64,000 bases of DNA from Candidatus Tiamatella sp. (GTDB lineage Archaea > Thermoproteota > Thermoprotei_A > Sulfolobales > Acidilobaceae). Location: positions 1 through 64,000 of the forward strand of contig WALV01000011.1 of NCBI GenBank assembly GCA_015522645.1. The letters are read 5' to 3'. How positions within the stretch are numbered: the stretch's first letter is position 1; every line of letters begins with the position of its first letter. Shown piece after piece: positions 25,935-35,621 of this stretch. The notes below the pieces were generated by a model. The model had not been told where the DNA came from. It worked only from the letters and a program-made list of their open reading frames with translations, and made no database searches. A program made the position numbers and the translations under genes.

Positions 25935-26510
25935 ATGGTCGAAGAGAAAGGAAAAGCTTATGTTGGTAATATAGATGTTGCAGCTAACAAAGCAGCAGAG
26001 CTACTTATGAATAAGGCTAAACTAGGAAAAATGATTGATTGGGCTACGGCATTCAGTTTATGGCCCGTTCACCTTACAACAAGTTGTTGCGGCTGTGAGT
26101 TCGCTGCAACATGGAGTCCAAGATTTGATGCAGAGAGATACGGAGCATTACCCTGGATTGGTTCTAGGCAAACGAATTTCATGCTAATCGAGGGAACAGT
26201 CACCAAGAAAATGGCTAAAGCGGTTAGAATCACATGGGAACAGATGCCTTTCCCCAAATTCGCTATTGCCATGGGTGCATGTGCCCTTGATGGAGGGATT
26301 TTCCATAACAGTTATAATATAGTTAGGCCTTGGCAAATTGTTCCTATCGATGTTTACATACCGGGATGCCCGCCGAGACCAGAGGCTGTTGCTAGATCTA
26401 TTGTTGAGCTTCAAAAGATCATACGCAGCAAGGGTGTAGCAAGCTCTTGGATAACCAAGGGAGTGAGAGAGGATAAGATAGAATACCTCGTGAAAAAGGA
26501 GGGTGAGTAG
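25935..26510 (+). CDS. nuoB: NADH-quinone oxidoreductase-like subunit B (N2 cluster)
   Basis: A 191-residue peripheral subunit carrying the terminal [4Fe-4S] cluster N2. The ligand pattern is SCCGCEFA (adjacent cysteines), MGACALDGG and PGCPPRPEAV. It passes electrons to the quinone site between NuoB and NuoD. It starts six bases after nuoA with GGAGGTGACGC upstream. Confidence 0.95.
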   Translation: MVEEKGKAYVGNIDVAANKAAELLMNKAKLGKMIDWATAFSLWPVHLTTSCCGCEFAATWSPRFDAERYGALPWIGSRQTNFMLIEGTVTKKMAKAVRITWEQMPFPKFAIAMGACALDGGIFHNSYNIVRPWQIVPIDVYIPGCPPRPEAVARSIVELQKIIRSKGVASSWITKGVREDKIEYLVKKEGE

Positions 26511-26513
26511 GCT

Positions 26514-26978
26514 ATGACTATCATTGATGAACTCAAGGAAAAACTGGTTGATCTAAACCCGGAGATTACGGAGGGGAAGGGATTCATTTCTGTATCTGTT
26601 GAAAGCGCTAAACTCCGTGAAGCCGCAAAACGCCTGTTAGATATGGGGTTCGACCATGTAAAAACGGTGACAGCAGTTGACTATAAGAAGGAAAACCAAT
26701 TCGAAGTCATATACCACGCATCGAGCTATCTAAACACTGAGTTGGCAAAATATATTATAGAGCTAAAAACGAGAATACCTAGAGAAAACCCAGAGGTAGA
26801 CTCGCTAAGTGATATATGGGTTAGTGCAGAGTTCTTAGAAAGAGAGACATTTGAATTCTTTGGCATAAACTTTAAAGGCCACCCCGACCTCAGACCCATT
26901 CTCCTGTTACAGGAGATAGCTGACCAGCATCCTCTGCGGAAAGACTTCATTGTAAAAGAGGAGGGGATATTCAAATGA
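26514..26978 (+). CDS. nuoC: NADH-quinone oxidoreductase-like subunit C
   Basis: A 154-residue 30-kDa-type subunit. The family core is YHASSYLNTELAKYIIELKT, ISDIWVSAEFLERETFEFFGINF and HPDLRPILL, with the final DQHPLRKDF. It supports NuoB-NuoD. Its stop overlaps the nuoD ATG (ATGA). Confidence 0.93.
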   Translation: MTIIDELKEKLVDLNPEITEGKGFISVSVESAKLREAAKRLLDMGFDHVKTVTAVDYKKENQFEVIYHASSYLNTELAKYIIELKTRIPRENPEVDSLSDIWVSAEFLERETFEFFGINFKGHPDLRPILLLQEIADQHPLRKDFIVKEEGIFK

Positions 26979-28192
26979 GCATGACAACAACAATACCAAG
27001 TAAACTCCCAGGAATGGATCTAAAGAAAATTGGTAAGGATCTATACGAAGTGTTCATAGGTCCACAGCATCCTGGAAGCGGACATATGAGAATAATAATT
27101 AGAGTAGATGGAGACGTTATAGTAGAAGTAGATCCAGACCTAGGATACGTACATCGGACAATGGAGAAACTAGCTGAAGGCCGTGAATTCATTAAGATTG
27201 TTCCATTAATGGAAAGAATGGCTATTCTCGACGCGTGTAATATTACATTACCTTACGTAGAAGCAGTTGAAAAACTCATGGACATAGAGCCCCCGCCTAG
27301 AGCTAAATATCTAAGGGTTCTTTTATGCGAAATAAACAGAGTTGCCAGCCACCTTTATGGCATGGGGATATTCGGAGTATTCCTAGGGCACTCAACCATG
27401 TACATGTGGCCATTTGGAGATAGAGAAGTATTTGTCGAGCTAGCTGAGAGACTAACTGGAGCCCGCCTCACTCACACCTATGCTGTTCCCGGAGGAGTTA
27501 GAAGAGATCTTCCTCAAGGCTTCAAGGAGGATGCAGAGAAAGCGGTTCGGTATATGTCCAAGAGGCTCATGGAGTATAAGCAGATCTTTCTCGATAACCC
27601 TGTTATTCAGAAGAGGTTGATAGATGTAGGAGTAATAAGTAAGAATCTAGCAGCTAAGCTTGGAATAGTGGGTCCAAATGTAAGGGCTTCAGGTATAAAA
27701 TACGATGTTCGAATAATAGAGCCCTATGAGGCGTATGACGAAATAGATTTCGAAGTCCCCGTATATGATGAGGGAGACTCCTTTGCACGGGCATGGATCC
27801 GTATAGTTGAAATTCAGCAAAGCCTTAATATAATAAAACAGGTTCTAGAGAAGATCCCTGATGGAGATCCTATGCATGAAAAGTTCTGGGCTAAAGCTCC
27901 GCCGCTATATAAGAAAGTGTTCCAAGAAACCAAGAGGGTCAAGCTTTTACCACTGCTCGCTAATCTAAAAGTTCCGGCTGGTAGAGCATTTGCAAGAGCA
28001 GAGGCTGGGAGGGGAGAGGTAGTTTATATGGTAGAAAGTCAAAACGCTATGAAACCTTATAGGGTGAGAGTAGTATCTCCTTCGTTTAGAAATGCGATTG
28101 TTTTCAAATATATAGTGCCTGGTCACAGAATAGCCGATCTTCCCGCGATATACGGTAGTATAGACTACTTCCCACCCGAAGCAGATAGGTGA
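26975..28192 (+). CDS. nuoD: NADH-quinone oxidoreductase-like subunit D
   Basis: A 405-residue 49-kDa-type subunit lining the quinone cavity, related to the large subunit of NiFe hydrogenases. The N-terminus has IGPQHPGSGHMRI in place of the usual HPxxHG, followed by DLGYVHRTMEKLAEGR, NRVASHLYGMGIF, and the C-terminal RAEAGRGEVVYMVES and DYFPPEADR. No hydrogenase-type CxxC pairs are present, so it is a quinone- rather than hydrogen-reacting form. Confidence 0.95.
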   Translation: MSMTTTIPSKLPGMDLKKIGKDLYEVFIGPQHPGSGHMRIIIRVDGDVIVEVDPDLGYVHRTMEKLAEGREFIKIVPLMERMAILDACNITLPYVEAVEKLMDIEPPPRAKYLRVLLCEINRVASHLYGMGIFGVFLGHSTMYMWPFGDREVFVELAERLTGARLTHTYAVPGGVRRDLPQGFKEDAEKAVRYMSKRLMEYKQIFLDNPVIQKRLIDVGVISKNLAAKLGIVGPNVRASGIKYDVRIIEPYEAYDEIDFEVPVYDEGDSFARAWIRIVEIQQSLNIIKQVLEKIPDGDPMHEKFWAKAPPLYKKVFQETKRVKLLPLLANLKVPAGRAFARAEAGRGEVVYMVESQNAMKPYRVRVVSPSFRNAIVFKYIVPGHRIADLPAIYGSIDYFPPEADR

Positions 28193-28198
28193 TGTGCC

Positions 28199-29236
28199 GT
28201 GATAGACTGGGTTAGACTGATTATAGATATTATATTCTGGCCTCCGCTCTTCCAGCTAGTGATAGCACCAGGCCTAGTAGCTGCCTTACTGATAGTTATT
28301 TTCATAATATGGTTTGAACGAAAAACAGCTGCTAGAGTCCAAATGAGAATAGGGCCCTATCATATAAGCCCTAGAATAGGAGGATTCCTACAGTTAATTG
28401 CCGACCTAACGCGATACGCGTTCCAGGAAATTATAGTTCCAGCAACAGTTGATAAACCAATATTTATAGGTGCCCCATTGACAGCTCTTATACTATCATT
28501 ATTACCAGTAGTGTCAATGCCCTTTACAAGCACGTCCTATTATTATCCATTCCCAATGAAATATAGTCTCCTACTAACAATAGCTCTTAGCACGCTTTCT
28601 CCAATATTCATTGTAGCTGCAGGGTGGGCCAGTAATAACAAATTCACCGTCATAGGCAGTCTTAGAGAATCATTCGTAATAACAGCATATGAATTACTCA
28701 TAGTTATCACGGCTTTATCAGGAGGAGTCGCCGTCTTATCGTATAATCTTGTCGATATAGTGAATGCTCAAACCCCATTCTACAAATGGATGTTGTTCAC
28801 AAACCCCATAGCAGCTCTTACTATGTTTGCAGCCATATTGATGGCGACAAGTGGGTTCCCATTCGAAATCCCTGAGGCGGAGAATGAGATAGTAGCTGGA
28901 GCATTTACAGAGTATTCAGGGTTAATGTATGGTATAAACATGGGATCTGCGTATATTAAAAGATTTGTCTATACAGTGCTTTTTACACTTGTCTTCCTAG
29001 GCGGATGGCTGCCATATAAGCCGGGGATGCATCTTATAGACGGCTATATAATCCCAGTTATAATAGTTCTCGTGAAGGCGACAATAGTTATGGCTGTAAT
29101 AAGTTTCCTAAGAGCAGTTTACGGTAGATTTAGGGTAGACCAAGCTCTAGATGGGGCTTGGAGAGTATTCATGCCTCTGGCCCTAATAGGGTTCGGTATT
29201 GCTCTACTTGAAGCATACATGGGGGTGTATGGGTAA
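28199..29236 (+). CDS. nuoH: NADH-quinone oxidoreductase-like subunit H
   Basis: A 345-residue protein with about eight membrane helices that closes the quinone channel. The loop IWFERKTAARVQMRIGP and the acidic loop SGFPFEIPEAENEIVAGAFTE are both diagnostic. It starts at GTG 28199 and its stop overlaps the nuoI ATG by one base. Confidence 0.95.
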   Translation: MIDWVRLIIDIIFWPPLFQLVIAPGLVAALLIVIFIIWFERKTAARVQMRIGPYHISPRIGGFLQLIADLTRYAFQEIIVPATVDKPIFIGAPLTALILSLLPVVSMPFTSTSYYYPFPMKYSLLLTIALSTLSPIFIVAAGWASNNKFTVIGSLRESFVITAYELLIVITALSGGVAVLSYNLVDIVNAQTPFYKWMLFTNPIAALTMFAAILMATSGFPFEIPEAENEIVAGAFTEYSGLMYGINMGSAYIKRFVYTVLFTLVFLGGWLPYKPGMHLIDGYIIPVIIVLVKATIVMAVISFLRAVYGRFRVDQALDGAWRVFMPLALIGFGIALLEAYMGVYG

Positions 29237-29772
29237 TGCCGGGTAAGGTAGTTCAAAAAGAAACACCTAAACCGCGTTTCATCAACGCCATAACGGGTAA
29301 TCTAGGTGCTATACTTGTAGGCCTGAAGTACTTTGCTAATCCAAACAGATTCACACTAAAATACCCATATGAATATATAGAGTTGAGGAATACGTATAGG
29401 GGATTTATAGTATTAGATATGAAAAAATGTATAGGATGTATGACTTGTGCAAGAATATGCCCGGCCTCTGCGATGAAAATGATTAAAGTAACACTTGAAG
29501 AAGGCAAGAAACCCAAGCCATATCCTGTTATTAATTATAACAGATGCATATTCTGTGGAATGTGTGTAGATGTATGCCCGACAGAGGCTCTGTATCACCT
29601 ACCAGTGCATGATGTTGTTTATCTAAATATGGATGAGATGGATCTTGATCTTGAGAAGTTCCAGCAGAAAGTAGAGTCGCCTAGCATTAAGGAAGGGGTT
29701 CCCGTTAGATACGTCTTTGACCCGGAGAAGGGGTTAGTTAAGGTTCCTGCAAATGAGGGGGGTGAGTCTTAG
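29236..29772 (+). CDS. nuoI: NADH-quinone oxidoreductase-like subunit I (2x[4Fe-4S])
   Basis: A 178-residue ferredoxin-like subunit with two cluster motifs, CIGCMTCARICP and CIFCGMCVDVCP. In complexes lacking NuoEFG, NuoI is thought to be close to the docking site for a soluble electron donor such as ferredoxin; that is inference here. Its stop and the nuoJ GTG start share a base. Confidence 0.95.
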   Translation: MPGKVVQKETPKPRFINAITGNLGAILVGLKYFANPNRFTLKYPYEYIELRNTYRGFIVLDMKKCIGCMTCARICPASAMKMIKVTLEEGKKPKPYPVINYNRCIFCGMCVDVCPTEALYHLPVHDVVYLNMDEMDLDLEKFQQKVESPSIKEGVPVRYVFDPEKGLVKVPANEGGES

Positions 29773-30245
29773 TGGAGCTGGTTTATACTTATCTCGGGAT
29801 AACGATTCTTTCCGCGTTCATACTTTACTTTGCATACTTAACTGTAAGAGGAAAAGATTTAGTTTATTCTAGCGTGTCATTGGCATTGACAGCATCAATG
29901 GTTAGTTTGATGGTTGCCTTCATGGGATTCCATTTAGTGGCCATAGTCCAGTTACTAGTATATGTTGGAGCTGCTGTTATGTTCATTATTGTAAGCGTCT
30001 CATTACTTGGAGCCAAAGAAACCACTGTTAGAAACGAGTATCTAGGCTTGACCGCGGGGATACTTACACTAGCAGTTTTAGCACTTTACTTAAATCGGTT
30101 CTACACCGCGTTTACTTTTGCCAAAGTACCATCTACGGCTGTTATAAGCGATCTACTGTTGTCACGGTATATGGGTGTGCTAGTACTAATCATTGTGGCA
30201 CTTGCAGCCACGATAATTGAAGCTATATCTCTAGCAAAGAGGTGA
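29772..30245 (+). CDS. nuoJ: NADH-quinone oxidoreductase-like subunit J
   Basis: A 157-residue hydrophobic subunit with about five membrane helices, starting at GTG 29772. The third helix contains LVAIVQLLVYVGAAVMFIIV, the segment with the family's conserved pi-bulge. It is followed by nuoK after six bases. Confidence 0.92.
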   Translation: MELVYTYLGITILSAFILYFAYLTVRGKDLVYSSVSLALTASMVSLMVAFMGFHLVAIVQLLVYVGAAVMFIIVSVSLLGAKETTVRNEYLGLTAGILTLAVLALYLNRFYTAFTFAKVPSTAVISDLLLSRYMGVLVLIIVALAATIIEAISLAKR

Positions 30246-30251
30246 TGTGCC

Positions 30252-30575
30252 ATGACAGCTATAACATTAGAGTCTATAGGATATACGATCACTATAACTG
30301 GTTTGCTACTCATAAGCATTGGAGTATACGGGTTCGCAGCTACTAGAAATCTAATTAGAATGCTGCTTTCATTGGAGATAGTTTTCAACGGTGTCTTTCT
30401 AGTTATTCTAGAAGTCATAACTTCAGCCCCGGTGTATGCAACTATTCTAGGAGTTATACTGGTAAGCGTTGTATCAGCCGAGGTAGCTGTTGTTGTCGCT
30501 ATAATAGCTGCATATTATAGGAAGACGGGAGTTTTGGATTCCGAATCAGCTGAAAACGTTGAAGGAGGTGTGTAG
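30252..30575 (+). CDS. nuoK: NADH-quinone oxidoreductase-like subunit K
   Basis: A 107-residue three-helix subunit related to MrpC antiporter proteins. Conserved glutamates lie in the helices LIRMLLSLEIVFNGVFL and VSVVSAEVAVVVAIIAAYY. These residues form part of the proton path next to NuoJ. ATG start after GAGGTGATGTGCC. Confidence 0.92.
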   Translation: MTAITLESIGYTITITGLLLISIGVYGFAATRNLIRMLLSLEIVFNGVFLVILEVITSAPVYATILGVILVSVVSAEVAVVVAIIAAYYRKTGVLDSESAENVEGGV

Positions 30576-30577
30576 CC

Positions 30578-32125
30578 ATGGAGGCATCTATACCTATACT
30601 ATGGATAAGTATTATCCTCCCGTTACTTGTTGCTCTGATCGGGGTCAAAGTTAGGGATGAAAAAATAGATGGTATAGCATACGCGTTAGCAGTAACCTTA
30701 TTATTACCTGTAATTCTGGTTGCGATAGCTGCGTTTAAGGGTTTGCTTGGAGAGGGATTGGTTGACCCTTGGATGGCTCATATAGGTGGAGTGGGGACGT
30801 TTGCATTAACACTGGACGGTCTCTCGAGCTTGGTAATTGCAGGTGTAAGCCTTGTAACGGCCTTCGTCTCGATTTATTCTATTCCTTACATGAAAACAAG
30901 AATTACTGAGATGAAGGAGGCTGGTGAGACGCCGCCGTCGCTAGGTGTTTATTTCTTCCTTTACTCTCTATTCTCTGTTTCCATGCTGGGGCTCGTATAC
31001 GCAACGAATATGGTGCTTTTCTACATATTCCTTGAACTAACACTACTACCTTCATTTCTTCTGATAGCGTATTATGGATACGGTGACCGGAAGAGAATAG
31101 CTATACTTTATCTTGTTTGGACTCACATAGGTGCAGTAATGTTCCTATCAGGCGCCCTTTACTACGGGTTCCATGTAGGGAATTTTGACTACCTAGATGT
31201 TAATACTATGACTCCAATAACCGGTACTGCAAACATGCTAGGAACTGCAGCCAAATATGTTGCGTTACTAATGGTATTAGGCTTATTCGTTAAGATGGCA
31301 GTATTCGGTTTCCATATGTGGCTGCCATATGCTCATGCAGAAGCTCCAACGCCCATTTCAGCGCTCTTATCCCCGAATCTTATCGGCTTAGCCGGCTATG
31401 CACTAGCTAGAATAACAGTACCCATATTCCCTAGTTTCTTTGCTCAGTACAAGTGGATCCTGATTTACTTGGCGTTTACTACTGTAATATACGGCGGCCT
31501 CGTTGCACTAAAACAAACAGATTTCAAGAGATTCCTAGCTTACTCTAGTATAAGCCAAATGGGATATATGCTTCTTGGAATAGCTACCCTGACACCTATA
31601 GGGATAACGGGAGCCATGATACAGTATCTTTCACATGCCCTCGGAAAAGCCCTCCTCTTCATGACTGCAGGCGTATTTATAACAGAGTTACATGGCCTTA
31701 GGGATATTAGACTTATGGGCGGTCTTGCTAGAAAGTACCCGTTAACTGCAGCGCTAGCTTTACTAGGCTTCATGCATCTGGTTGGAATGCCTCCAACTAT
31801 AGGTATGTGGAGTGAGTTATTCATAGTATTCGGGTTATTTAAGGATGTGGCATTGACGACTGAATTCATACCTATTGTCATGCTAGTGATAGTAGCTTTA
31901 ATGGTATCAGCGTCGTATTCGTTTGTCACTATGAGGAGGATATTCTATAATAAGCCGAGGAGTGATAAGGCTGAAATGAGAACGGAAACTCCTGGAGCAT
32001 TACAATACTCTATGCTCTTCATAGGGGTAATGGGTGTTGTTTTCTTCCTCTGGATAAACCCCTATTATCACGGGTTGCTCGAAGTGATTCATAAAACATT
32101 CTTGTTTGCAGGAATAGGAGGGTGA
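30578..32125 (+). CDS. nuoM: NADH-quinone oxidoreductase-like subunit M (antiporter-like)
   Basis: A 515-residue protein with about 14 membrane helices. The helix-broken motifs KMAVFGFHMWLPYAHAEAP and SHALGKALLFMTAGV carry the conserved lysines and histidine of Mrp-type antiporter subunits, and the glutamate in VLFYIFLELTLLPSFLLIA is the usual helix-5 acid. Its position between nuoK and nuoL is unusual, as most operons have K-L-M-N. Confidence 0.92.
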   Translation: MEASIPILWISIILPLLVALIGVKVRDEKIDGIAYALAVTLLLPVILVAIAAFKGLLGEGLVDPWMAHIGGVGTFALTLDGLSSLVIAGVSLVTAFVSIYSIPYMKTRITEMKEAGETPPSLGVYFFLYSLFSVSMLGLVYATNMVLFYIFLELTLLPSFLLIAYYGYGDRKRIAILYLVWTHIGAVMFLSGALYYGFHVGNFDYLDVNTMTPITGTANMLGTAAKYVALLMVLGLFVKMAVFGFHMWLPYAHAEAPTPISALLSPNLIGLAGYALARITVPIFPSFFAQYKWILIYLAFTTVIYGGLVALKQTDFKRFLAYSSISQMGYMLLGIATLTPIGITGAMIQYLSHALGKALLFMTAGVFITELHGLRDIRLMGGLARKYPLTAALALLGFMHLVGMPPTIGMWSELFIVFGLFKDVALTTEFIPIVMLVIVALMVSASYSFVTMRRIFYNKPRSDKAEMRTETPGALQYSMLFIGVMGVVFFLWINPYYHGLLEVIHKTFLFAGIGG

Positions 32126-32130
32126 TGGCA

Positions 32131-34146
32131 ATGATAGATCCTATCTGGATATGGTTAACTCCATACTTAGGTGCGTCAGTACTAGCAATACTCTGGATTT
32201 TAGGTGTAAGAGATGAAAGGGTTTACGATTGGGTTTCAGTAGGTAGTATACTCGTATCAGCTATTATAGCTACTGTATTACTACCTGTTGTATACAGTGG
32301 CCATCTAATTTATACTAAATATTCTTGGCTGCCAAGTTTAGGTATTAATTTTGGAACATACATGGATGGGTTAGGAGCCTTTATGGCTCTCGTAGTCTCA
32401 TGGTTATCATTTCTAATAGCAGTCTACAGTACAGAGTACATGAAAGGAGACTGGGGCGTTCAAAGATATTTCTTCTTCTTCACATTCTTCGTTGGAAGCA
32501 TGTTATTGCTAGTGCTAGCTGACAACCTCGTGCTGATGTTCGTGGGTTGGGAAGGTACAGGATTAGCTAGCTATGCATTAATCGGTCATTGGTATACAGA
32601 TGAAGAGGAGACATGGGTAGGAGATCCGGGCAGAAAAGCCTTCGGAACACCCATGTATTTCGAGCCAAGCCACAGCGGTGTTAGAGCTATTCTTTTCACT
32701 CGAGCCGGAGATATAGGGATGATAATAGGAATGGCTCTATTCTATATGGTGACAGGTACATTTAGTATACCTGAGATTTCGGAGACTGCTTCAGGGTGGA
32801 TGGGGTTCCTTGCATCAAAAGGCGTACTAACTGCTGCACTATTAGTCTTTAGCCTTGGTGCATTGGCAAAAAGCGCGCAATTCCCGTTCCACGAATGGCT
32901 TGTAACTGCAATGACCGGTCCCACACCTGTTTCAGCTTTAATACACGCTGCCACAATGGTGAAAGCAGGAGTCTACTTCATGCTGAGATTCTCACCGATA
33001 TTCTATAACGGGGCAGTAGCGTTAGGAGGATCCGCTCTTGCAGCAACTGAACAGTACTTCAACATAATTGCACTACTAGGCGGTATAACGGCCTTCATGA
33101 TGGCCACCATGGCGCTCGTGTCCAGGGAACTCAAACTAATCTTCGCCTTCTCGACAGCATCGCAACTAGGATATATGTTCCTAGGAGTTGGGGCAGCAGG
33201 TTTACTTACTCAGAAAGAATTGGCGTATGAAGGCATAGCAGCTAGTGCAGCCCATTTAATGAGTCACGCTGTCTTCAAGGCAGCATTATTCCTCATTGCT
33301 GGATGGGCAATACATGCCGTTCACAGCCGCTTCATAGACAACATGGGTAACTTCAGCAAGTACATGAAAATAACAACACTCTCCATATGGCTTGCTGGAT
33401 TAAGCCTTGCAGGTTTACCACCCTTCTCTGGCTTCTGGAGCAAAGAAGGAATTATACACGCGGCTGAGGCAGCTCATCTGGAAAGCCTCTGGATACTCGC
33501 AGTCTTTACAGCAGGTTTAACCGGTTTTTACACTACAAGAGCAATTATAAGGGTATTCCACATGCCGCCTTACGAGCCACCTCATCATGAAGCAGAGCTT
33601 CATGAAGCTCCTCCACGGATGTTATGGCCTTACACAATACTGGCTCTCACTGCTCTCGTCATAGGATTAGTATGGCCTTTTGGTTTCGGTGCAGACTTCT
33701 CCAACTTGATTTCAAGAACACTAGGATTCAAGGAACCAGTGAAACTGGCAGTAGAATTCAATGCAACGACCTATGGTATAATCACATGGGTACTCGCAAT
33801 GGTTCTCCTAGTTCCAGCACTATATTTGGCATTAAAAGTTGACTTTGTTTCAATGTTAAAGACGAGTAAAACTGCGAGAATATTCCATGCTTTCCTATAT
33901 GATAGATGGTATATCAACGCGTTAATCTACATATTCATAGTAGGAGGCTTCCTTGGAATAATAGATATACTAGGATACGTTGACGGGTTTATAGACGCGT
34001 TCTATCATATAGGCATACCAATAGCATTTATATTGATCTCCAAGGGATTCAGGTCAACCCATAAAGGGAGACCTGACCTATACTTGGCATACTATGCATA
34101 TGGGATAGGCCTACTACTACTTCTACTCTACATGATTTGGGGGTGA
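32131..34146 (+). CDS. nuoL: NADH-quinone oxidoreductase-like subunit L (antiporter-like)
   Basis: A 671-residue subunit, the largest of the antiporter-like set. Key motifs are FVGWEGTGLASYALIGHWY, AKSAQFPFHEWLVTAMTGPTPVSAL and AHLMSHAVFKAALFLIAGW. The C-terminal 150 residues include a final helix after a long amphipathic region, as in NuoL. ATG 32131 is preferred because GGAGGGTGAT ends 4 bases before it; GTG 32122 and ATG 32125 are alternatives. The start overlaps the end of nuoM. Confidence 0.92.
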   Translation: MIDPIWIWLTPYLGASVLAILWILGVRDERVYDWVSVGSILVSAIIATVLLPVVYSGHLIYTKYSWLPSLGINFGTYMDGLGAFMALVVSWLSFLIAVYSTEYMKGDWGVQRYFFFFTFFVGSMLLLVLADNLVLMFVGWEGTGLASYALIGHWYTDEEETWVGDPGRKAFGTPMYFEPSHSGVRAILFTRAGDIGMIIGMALFYMVTGTFSIPEISETASGWMGFLASKGVLTAALLVFSLGALAKSAQFPFHEWLVTAMTGPTPVSALIHAATMVKAGVYFMLRFSPIFYNGAVALGGSALAATEQYFNIIALLGGITAFMMATMALVSRELKLIFAFSTASQLGYMFLGVGAAGLLTQKELAYEGIAASAAHLMSHAVFKAALFLIAGWAIHAVHSRFIDNMGNFSKYMKITTLSIWLAGLSLAGLPPFSGFWSKEGIIHAAEAAHLESLWILAVFTAGLTGFYTTRAIIRVFHMPPYEPPHHEAELHEAPPRMLWPYTILALTALVIGLVWPFGFGADFSNLISRTLGFKEPVKLAVEFNATTYGIITWVLAMVLLVPALYLALKVDFVSMLKTSKTARIFHAFLYDRWYINALIYIFIVGGFLGIIDILGYVDGFIDAFYHIGIPIAFILISKGFRSTHKGRPDLYLAYYAYGIGLLLLLLYMIWG

Positions 34147-34153
34147 ATGAGTA

Positions 34154-35560
34154 ATGGTATACGATGTTGCGGAGGAAGTCACGGTTTTAACCTATATAAT
34201 TCTGGCACTTGGTATAGTTATACCATTAACTAAGCCGCTTAGACTAGAGAAATCTAGGATACCCTATGCTTTCGGATGGCTATCCACTCTGCTATTTGCA
34301 TCTGTTTCCTATGTTATTTTCGATGCACTCAGAAGTACTGACTCAGTAACACTGTTCAACGGACTAGTGACATATAATAGTTTCTCAGCGTTCATGCTGT
34401 TGGTATCTGCATTGTCAAGCTCTCTAGTTCTTATGGCCATAAAGGGGAAGGCTGAGGAGTGGCCCACTGCTCCCGCAGTTTACGGATTACTGCCGCTTAT
34501 ACAGTTTGGCTTGATATTTGCAATGGGTATAAATGATGCATTACTATTGCTTGCTATATGGTTGCTTGTATCAGTGGCTAGCTATGTTGTAATAGCATTA
34601 CCTAAAGATACTGAAAGTGTCAAGGGAGCTGTTAGATACGCTTTCATGGGTTCGCTTGCGACTTTATTCCTGGCCGTCTGGGTCTCTCTGAACATAGTAA
34701 TAACGGGCTCTTTCACAATATTGTCCTACCAGACTGGTTTAGCAGCATTACTAGCTTTCGGAGCATTTATCCTAAGTATAGGATTCAAACTGGGTATAGT
34801 ACCGTTCCACTGGTGGCTACCGGATGTATATGGAAAGGCTAACGGGTACAGTGTATCTATAGTAGCCGGCATAGTGAAGATAGGTTTCATAGCAATAACA
34901 GCTAGAGTGGTATATTCCATTTCTTCCACAGGGTTTTCTACAATAGTCACTATAACCCTGGCCTCATTAGCTGTTATAACGATGTTCTGGGGCAACCTTG
35001 CGGCATTAACTACTAGAAACCTCCAACGCATACTGGCATACAGTAGCATTGCTCACATAGGATATATTCTAGTTGGATTGACAGCTATATCATACGCTGC
35101 CGGAACCCAGAACATTCAACTAGCTATGTATTCGTTTGCAGCAGTAGCTATACATGTGGCTGCTTACGCTATAAGCAAAGCACCTCTATTTGCTGTTATG
35201 GGAGAAGGTTACACAGAGCTCGATGATATAAAAGGCCTGTTCCATAGAGATCCGGTGTCATCTGTTTCAATGGCAATATTACTATTGAGCCTTCTAGGGC
35301 TACCGCCACTCCTAGGCTTCTGGGGTAAGCTTTACATGTTTACAGCAATAGCAAGCTACTCTTTACCTCTACTAGTAATTGCTCTATTGAACAGTGGTAT
35401 AAGTGCAGTCTATTACGGTATAGCCATTAGAGACATGTTGTCTACTGAGTACGGATCTGCTATATATGATGCACCTAGAAAATCGTCACTAGCGACTGCT
35501 GCAGTGATCATAGTAGTGGCTGGATTATTGGCCTCGACATTCTTCCACATAATTTTCTAA
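34154..35560 (+). CDS. nuoN: NADH-quinone oxidoreductase-like subunit N (antiporter-like)
   Basis: A 468-residue polytopic subunit with the third antiporter-like channel. Visible motifs are FKLGIVPFHWWLPDVYGKAN, AYSSIAHIGYILVGL and the lysine-bearing AAYAISKAPLFAVMG. It closes the operon. No nuoE, nuoF or nuoG gene precedes or follows it, so the complex has the 11-subunit form that accepts electrons from a donor other than NADH. Confidence 0.93.
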   Translation: MVYDVAEEVTVLTYIILALGIVIPLTKPLRLEKSRIPYAFGWLSTLLFASVSYVIFDALRSTDSVTLFNGLVTYNSFSAFMLLVSALSSSLVLMAIKGKAEEWPTAPAVYGLLPLIQFGLIFAMGINDALLLLAIWLLVSVASYVVIALPKDTESVKGAVRYAFMGSLATLFLAVWVSLNIVITGSFTILSYQTGLAALLAFGAFILSIGFKLGIVPFHWWLPDVYGKANGYSVSIVAGIVKIGFIAITARVVYSISSTGFSTIVTITLASLAVITMFWGNLAALTTRNLQRILAYSSIAHIGYILVGLTAISYAAGTQNIQLAMYSFAAVAIHVAAYAISKAPLFAVMGEGYTELDDIKGLFHRDPVSSVSMAILLLSLLGLPPLLGFWGKLYMFTAIASYSLPLLVIALLNSGISAVYYGIAIRDMLSTEYGSAIYDAPRKSSLATAAVIIVVAGLLASTFFHIIF

Positions 35561-35621
35561 TCAAACATTAAACGTCCAATCTTTTAACTTTTAAATCCTA
35601 CCGAACTCCCGGGGTTTAGTA